Source: Enterococcus gallinarum NBRC 100675 (GTDB lineage: Bacteria; Bacillota; Bacilli; Lactobacillales; Enterococcaceae). From it: 64,000 bases of DNA. Under the pieces are notes generated by a model. It searched no databases. It worked only from the letters and a program-made list of their open reading frames with translations, and was not told the DNA's origin. The stretch lies in assembly GCF_001544275.1 (NCBI RefSeq), contig NZ_BCQE01000006.1:110324-174323 (forward strand), read 5' to 3'. Within the stretch, counting starts at the first letter, position 1; each line of letters begins with the position of its first letter. Both the position numbers and the translations under genes were made by a program. Positions 60,016-64,000 of the stretch are shown here, one piece after another.

Positions 60016-60113
60016 ATGACTTTATCCCTCCATTTATCATCATAAAGTAAAATAAACGTAACATAATTGTAATATAGTTTCAACAATAGGGGGGTATTTC
60101 TTAGAATATTTAA

Positions 60114-60143
60114 AGAAAAAAGGTAGGAATTCTCATCCTACCT
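60114..60143 (-). terminator. Terminator after serS
   Basis: AGGTAGGA (60121-60128) and TCCTACCT (60136-60143) form a stem followed on the minus strand by a U6 run. Confidence 0.85.
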
Positions 60144-60149
60144 TGTTCT

Positions 60150-61427
60150 TCAATTTTTTTCAATTCGGGTAACTCCACCCATATAAGGAACTAGTACTTC
60201 TGGTATAGTCACACTACCATCTTCATTTTGATAGTTTTCTAATACGGCAGCAACAGTTCTACCGACTGCTAGTCCTGAACCATTTAATGTATGCATGTAA
60301 TGAATCTTGCCATCGTTATCTCTATAACGGATCATTGCTCGACGTGCTTGAAAATCTTCACAATTAGAACATGAACTGATTTCTCGATATGTTTCTTGTG
60401 CTGGAATCCATACTTCTAAATCATACGTTTTAGCAGCAGAGAAGCCCATGTCACCTGTAGACAATGCCATTACTCGATAAGGCAGTTGTAATTTTTGTAA
60501 AATGTCTTCTGCATTTGCAGTCATTTTTTCTAATTCTTCATACGAGTGTTCTGCTTCACTTAGTTTGACCATTTCAACTTTGTTGAATTGATGTAATCGA
60601 ATTAATCCGCGAGTATCACGACCAGCACTTCCAGCTTCTGAGCGGAAAGAAGGACTTAATGCTGTGAAGTAAACCGGTAGTTGGTCAAGATCCAATATTT
60701 CTCCATTATAATAATTCGTTAAAGGAACCTCAGCAGTAGGAATCAAGGTAAGATCTGTTTCCGTTAATTGGAAAACATCTTCTTTGAATTTAGGAAACTG
60801 TCCAGTTCCAAACATTGCATCGCTATTAACAATATATGGAGTAATCATTTCAGTGTACCCATGTTCATAAACATGTTGGTCTAGCATAAAGTTATATAAA
60901 GCTCGCTCAAGACGGGCACCTAATCCTTTATAGTAGACGAACCGGCTACCGGCTACCTTTGCACCTCGTTCAAAATCTAATATTCCTAGGTTTTCGGCAA
61001 TATCCCAATGAGGCTTTGCTTCGAAATCAAACTCTTTTGGTGTAGCCCAGCGTCTTACTTCAACATTGTCATCTTCGTCTTTTCCAACTGGGACAGAGTC
61101 ATGAGGCAGATTAGGTAATGTCGTTGCGATCAATTTGATTTCTGAATCAATTTTTGCAATCTCGTCATCAAGAGACTTGATTTTAGTGCCGACTTCTTTC
61201 ATCTCGGCAATTTTATCATCTGCTGCTTTTTTTGCTCGTTTTAGTTGAGCTATTTCTGCAGAAACTTCATTTCGGACTTTTTTTAATTCTTCTGTCTCTA
61301 CTAGGAGTTGTCGTCTCCTCTCATCTAACTTTAAGAATTCTTCTAATACTTCTTTTTTTACTCCGCGAGTCTGTAATTTTGTTTGGACTTTGTCAAAATT
61401 TTGTCGAATCATTTTAATATCTAACAT
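60150..61427 (-). CDS. serS: Seryl-tRNA synthetase
   Basis: The 425-residue class II enzyme has the long N-terminal antiparallel coiled coil (about 30-100, rich in Lys/Glu) that grips the tRNA-Ser long arm, then the catalytic core with motif 2 ([30 protein letters not shown]) and motif 3 ([24 protein letters not shown]). The ATG at 61427 is preferred as it follows GGGGGAAG and matches family starts; a longer in-frame reading covers the T-box leader and is not coding. Confidence 0.97.
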   Translation of the reverse strand: MLDIKMIRQNFDKVQTKLQTRGVKKEVLEEFLKLDERRRQLLVETEELKKVRNEVSAEIAQLKRAKKAADDKIAEMKEVGTKIKSLDDEIAKIDSEIKLIATTLPNLPHDSVPVGKDEDDNVEVRRWATPKEFDFEAKPHWDIAENLGILDFERGAKVAGSRFVYYKGLGARLERALYNFMLDQHVYEHGYTEMITPYIVNSDAMFGTGQFPKFKEDVFQLTETDLTLIPTAEVPLTNYYNGEILDLDQLPVYFTALSPSFRSEAGSAGRDTRGLIRLHQFNKVEMVKLSEAEHSYEELEKMTANAEDILQKLQLPYRVMALSTGDMGFSAAKTYDLEVWIPAQETYREISSCSNCEDFQARRAMIRYRDNDGKIHYMHTLNGSGLAVGRTVAAVLENYQNEDGSVTIPEVLVPYMGGVTRIEKN

Positions 61428-61451
61428 AATTCTTCCCCCTTGTTTTTTCAT

Positions 61452-61690
61452 ATAAAAAAAGACCTTTTCATCCCTATTCTTGGGACGAAAAGATCTTTCG
61501 CGGTACCACCCGAGTTCAGCATAACGCTGCCCTTGTTGCCCGTAACGTGAGCACACGATCTTTTTTTCAAAAGATACACTTTTAATGAACTGGATTCCAT
61601 TCTTTCCATTACTGATTCTCACCAACCATCAGTTCTCTGAAAAAGTAAAAAATGTACTAGGTTCTATGCTTTTTAGTAAGTATTTTCTCT
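61452..61690 (-). ncRNA. T-box leader of serS
   Basis: Upstream of serS the minus strand carries the canonical T-box GGGTGGTACCGCG (61513-61501), followed by a 17-bp terminator stem (61482-61498 with 61458-61474) and a U7 run. Upstream, the GAGAACTGATGGTTGGTGAGAATCAGT segment looks like stem I with the AG bulge/K-turn parts. The specifier should be a serine codon; I could not fix its position with confidence. Uncharged tRNA-Ser allows read-through. Confidence 0.9.
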
Positions 61691-61715
61691 AGAATAGCGA
61701 AAAAGCGTTAGTTCG

Positions 61716-62900
61716 TCAACCATAGTTTTGGGTATTTGATAAATCATTTCTCTTTAATGGGAGATGGATAATAAAGGAGGTCCAATCAGGAGTAGATTTT
61801 GCAAAAATGTAGCCACCATGCAAGGCAACGATGCTTTGAGCAATGGCAAGACCAAGTCCAGTTCCCCCAGTTTCCTGCGAACGTGATTCCTCCACTCGAT
61901 AGAAGCGGTCAAATAAGGAGTCTAATGAATGTTTGGGAATCATTTGTCCATTGTTCTTAACTGTTAGAATGGCTTCTGTTCCTACTTTTTCCACTTCCAT
62001 TACGATTTTGTCAGCGCCTTTTCCATACTTTAAAGCATTAGATAATAAATTATTGAAAACTCGTACAAGCTTTTCAGTATCACCGTCCATAATAATGTGC
62101 TCTGGGCGAGTGTGAGTCTCAATCTTTATTCCTTTACGAGATGCTTCTAATTCAAAATCTGCAGCTAGTTGTTCGACTAATTGCGCCATATCAAAAGAAA
62201 TGACATTTATTGGGACGCTAGGCTGTCTTACTTTTGTGTATTCGAAAAGATCGTCTACTAAAGATTTCATTTGCTTTGCTTTGACATAAGCGGTATGAGT
62301 ATATTTCAATAACTCTTCTTCAGAATGATACTGACGATCTTCAATCAGGCCTAGATAACCAATAATAGAAGTTAAAGGGGTTCGGATATCGTGACTAACA
62401 TTTGTAATTAATTCATCCTTCGACTGTTCGATCCTTCGTTCATCTTCAATGGCGGCGACGGTACTATCTACCAAGCCGTTAATATTTGAAACAATCCGAT
62501 TGAGGTCACCACGCAGTTCAAATGGAATACGATGATCATAATTTCCCTCTGCAATATAATGAAGCTCACTAATAATATGCCGTAGCTGCATTTGACGGTA
62601 TCGACGAATCAAACGCCAATACAAAACAATCACATCTAATAAAAAGAACAAAGGAATAATGAAATTGCGGCCACTTTGAAAAATATCCGTGTCAAAAGCA
62701 GAAGTAAAAGCGTTTTTTGACTCATAGATCGCCTCCACTAACAACGGTGAATTCTCTCTTATAGAAGTCAAGATGACTAAAATCGCGACATTTAATAGAA
62801 GTAAAAGGATTACAGTAACGATTCCTTCTGCAAACAATTCACTGATTTCTTTAGAAGTGAGGGTGATACGTTTCTTTTTTTCTATTGGATTACTTCGCAT
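61716..62900 (-). CDS. VanS-like sensor histidine kinase
   Basis: The 394-residue kinase has two membrane helices (about 27-46 and 80-97) around a short extracytoplasmic loop, a HAMP region (about 100-150), a DHp domain with the phospho-acceptor H170 in NVSHDIRTPLTSIIGYLGLIE, and the ATPase with N, G1 and G2 boxes (NNLLSNALKYGKG; GTGLGLAIAQSIVALHGG). It is closest in style to VanS/DdcS kinases. It overlaps the regulator gene by 11 bases. No van resistance genes are present, and the D,D-carboxypeptidase gene expected next to DdcRS is not adjacent on this side. Confidence 0.88.
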   Translation of the reverse strand: MRSNPIEKKKRITLTSKEISELFAEGIVTVILLLLLNVAILVILTSIRENSPLLVEAIYESKNAFTSAFDTDIFQSGRNFIIPLFFLLDVIVLYWRLIRRYRQMQLRHIISELHYIAEGNYDHRIPFELRGDLNRIVSNINGLVDSTVAAIEDERRIEQSKDELITNVSHDIRTPLTSIIGYLGLIEDRQYHSEEELLKYTHTAYVKAKQMKSLVDDLFEYTKVRQPSVPINVISFDMAQLVEQLAADFELEASRKGIKIETHTRPEHIIMDGDTEKLVRVFNNLLSNALKYGKGADKIVMEVEKVGTEAILTVKNNGQMIPKHSLDSLFDRFYRVEESRSQETGGTGLGLAIAQSIVALHGGYIFAKSTPDWTSFIIHLPLKRNDLSNTQNYG

Positions 62901-63579
62901 CTATTTTATAGCCAACTCCCCACACTGTTTGAATGACTTTCTCACCATCAGTTGCTTCTTCTATCTTATCACGCAGATGACTCACATGAACCATTACGGT
63001 TTTGGCTGACACGACACTCTCTTGCTTCCACACACGCTCAAAAATTTCATCAGCACTAAATACACGATTCGGATGGGATGCTAATAGGTAGAGAATACCA
63101 AATTCAAGAGCGGTCAATTGAATCTCATTTCCGGTGATCGTTTTTACTTCATGAGAATCACGATTAATGATCAATGAGCTAACTTCTAAGATATCTGGCT
63201 GATTAGAGGGAGCTTGCATTTTTGTTCGACGGAGCAGAGACTTGACGCGAGCCATCACTTCCAAAGGATTGAATGGTTTTGTTACATAGTCGTCTGCACC
63301 AGCAACTAGACCTCGTATTTTATCCATATCAGTAGTCTTAGCAGTTAGCATGATGATTGGAATTTGTGATTCTTTTCGCAACTCTTTTACAACCTGCATG
63401 CCATCCATTTCAGGCATCATGATATCCAATATCAGTAATTCAATATCTGGAGTAGTTCTAATTTTTGTTAAAGCTTCTTTACCATCATAAGCTTTGACGG
63501 CTTCATAACCTTCATTATGAAGATAGATACTTAATAGTTCAACAATCTCTTTATCATCATCAGCAACAAGTATTTTCAT
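62890..63579 (-). CDS. VanR-like OmpR-family response regulator
   Basis: The 229-residue regulator has a receiver domain with the acidic pair D8/D9, phospho-acceptor D52 (LLILDIMMPEMDG), T79 and K101, and a C-terminal winged helix (VKTITGNEIQLTALEFGILYLLASHPNRVFSADEIFERVW, ending RDKIE...VWGVGYK). It heads the operon with the overlapping kinase gene. AGGAGG precedes the ATG. Targets are unknown; wall precursor or cell-envelope genes are the family-based guess. Confidence 0.9.
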   Translation of the reverse strand: MKILVADDDKEIVELLSIYLHNEGYEAVKAYDGKEALTKIRTTPDIELLILDIMMPEMDGMQVVKELRKESQIPIIMLTAKTTDMDKIRGLVAGADDYVTKPFNPLEVMARVKSLLRRTKMQAPSNQPDILEVSSLIINRDSHEVKTITGNEIQLTALEFGILYLLASHPNRVFSADEIFERVWKQESVVSAKTVMVHVSHLRDKIEEATDGEKVIQTVWGVGYKIDAK

Positions 63580-64000
63580 ATAAATCCTCCTAGGAACAAT
63601 ATTCTTTTCTCCTATTTTAGCAAATATTCTAGGAAATTGATAAAATCATACTTAAATTTATAAGAATGATAGGAAATAATACTTACAACAAGAATAAAAA
63701 CCGAACATTGAGAATTCAAATAATCATCATAGTTTCCAAATTGAGAGATTATTCCGGAGAATTAACTAAAATATATGATGGAACCGCAGTATTTAGAAAC
63801 GTTGAAATATCAATGATTTTACTGTTGACGAATAGCAAGATAGTTGATATATTATTACATGTGCCAAATGACAAAAATCATTTCTAAAAGAAAATGAAAA
63901 AAGTTGTTGACGCCAGAACCAACAGATGATATTATAACGAAGTCGCAAATTCAAGAAATCAATTTGATGCTGATACAGCAACAAAAAAGATTGAAAAAAA
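63580..64000. other. Gene-free right end of the window
   Basis: About 420 AT-rich bases with no credible gene. It holds the promoter of the two-component operon (minus, near 63600-63650) and a strong plus-strand promoter at 63907 that leads out of the window. Confidence 0.7.
63907..63935 (+). promoter_or_regulatory. Strong promoter, rRNA-operon-like
   Basis: TTGACG (63907-63912), 17-base spacer, TATTAT (63930-63935), with an AT-rich upstream element. The following AACGAAGTCGC and the later ACAGCAACAAAAAAGATTGA resemble leaders of Firmicutes rRNA operons, where a second promoter usually follows. The start of a second one may be cut by the window end. rRNA assignment is inference. Confidence 0.5.

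Noticed and set aside
61716..63579. Vancomycin-resistance locus
   Set aside because: Only a VanRS-like regulatory pair is present; there is no vanH, vanA/B or vanX in the window.
63666..63887. Open frame of 73 codons near the right end
   Set aside because: No ribosome site, unusual composition, no family resemblance; overlaps AT-rich promoter DNA.

Overview
The window is an oriC-proximal chromosome segment of a low-GC Gram-positive coccus, almost certainly an Enterococcus and probably of the E. faecium side of the genus. The evidence is the gene order (rpmH/dnaA/dnaN/yaaA/recF/gyrB/gyrA, rpsF/ssb/rpsR, rplI/dnaB/purA), the Gls24/AmaP stress cassette, an SpoIIIJ-type YidC, a ProB without PUA domain, T-box leaders, and consistent AAGGAG ribosome binding sites. 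The species is inferred from general resemblance, not proven. I see no insertion sequence, prophage, CRISPR array, tRNA or rRNA gene inside the window.

Layout. The replication origin lies around dnaA: DnaA boxes occur between dnaN and dnaA (36242-36334) and between dnaA and rpmH (37826-38023). Left of oriC most genes are on the minus strand, hence transcribed away from the origin: dnaA, dnaN, yaaA, recF, gyrB, gyrA; rpsF-ssb-rpsR; a gdpP gene without its usual N-terminal third, then rplI and dnaB; purA, degV; dut, radA, a PIN/TRAM protein, gltX; cysE-cysS-mrnC-rlmB-yacP and a SigH-like sigma factor; veg, a GNAT acetyltransferase; two M16 peptidase homologues, a RodZ-like protein, pgsA and the first codons of cinA. 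Plus-strand interruptions are mscL, proB-proA, a small membrane protein and an ABC-F ATPase. Right of oriC the plus strand carries rpmH, rnpA, yidC, khpB, mnmE, mnmG, a stress cluster (YdaD-like dehydrogenase, amaP, DUF2273, gls24), rsmG-parA-parB, a DUF951 gene, ychF, a DUF1129 gene and guaB. From 54.3 kb the minus strand holds an FtsX-type ABC exporter with a divergent TetR gene, a PgdA-type deacetylase, serS with a T-box, and a VanRS-like two-component pair. The window ends with a strong promoter that resembles an rRNA operon promoter.

How the parts fit. The core encodes replication initiation, supercoiling, chromosome segregation (ParAB with parS-like sites on both sides of oriC), translation (ribosomal proteins, three aminoacyl-tRNA synthetases, tRNA and rRNA modification), protein insertion (YidC) and envelope maintenance (PgsA, RodZ, MscL, PgdA, Gls24). 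The most notable signals are non-coding or structural: a GdpP lacking its membrane/PAS part next to a 40-bp perfect palindrome with a parS-like core; a long hairpin that buries the Shine-Dalgarno of the sigH-like gene; an intrinsic terminator in the mnmE leader; a possible small RNA between khpB and the YbjQ-like gene; and inverted parS half-sites at the start of the rsmG-parAB transcript.
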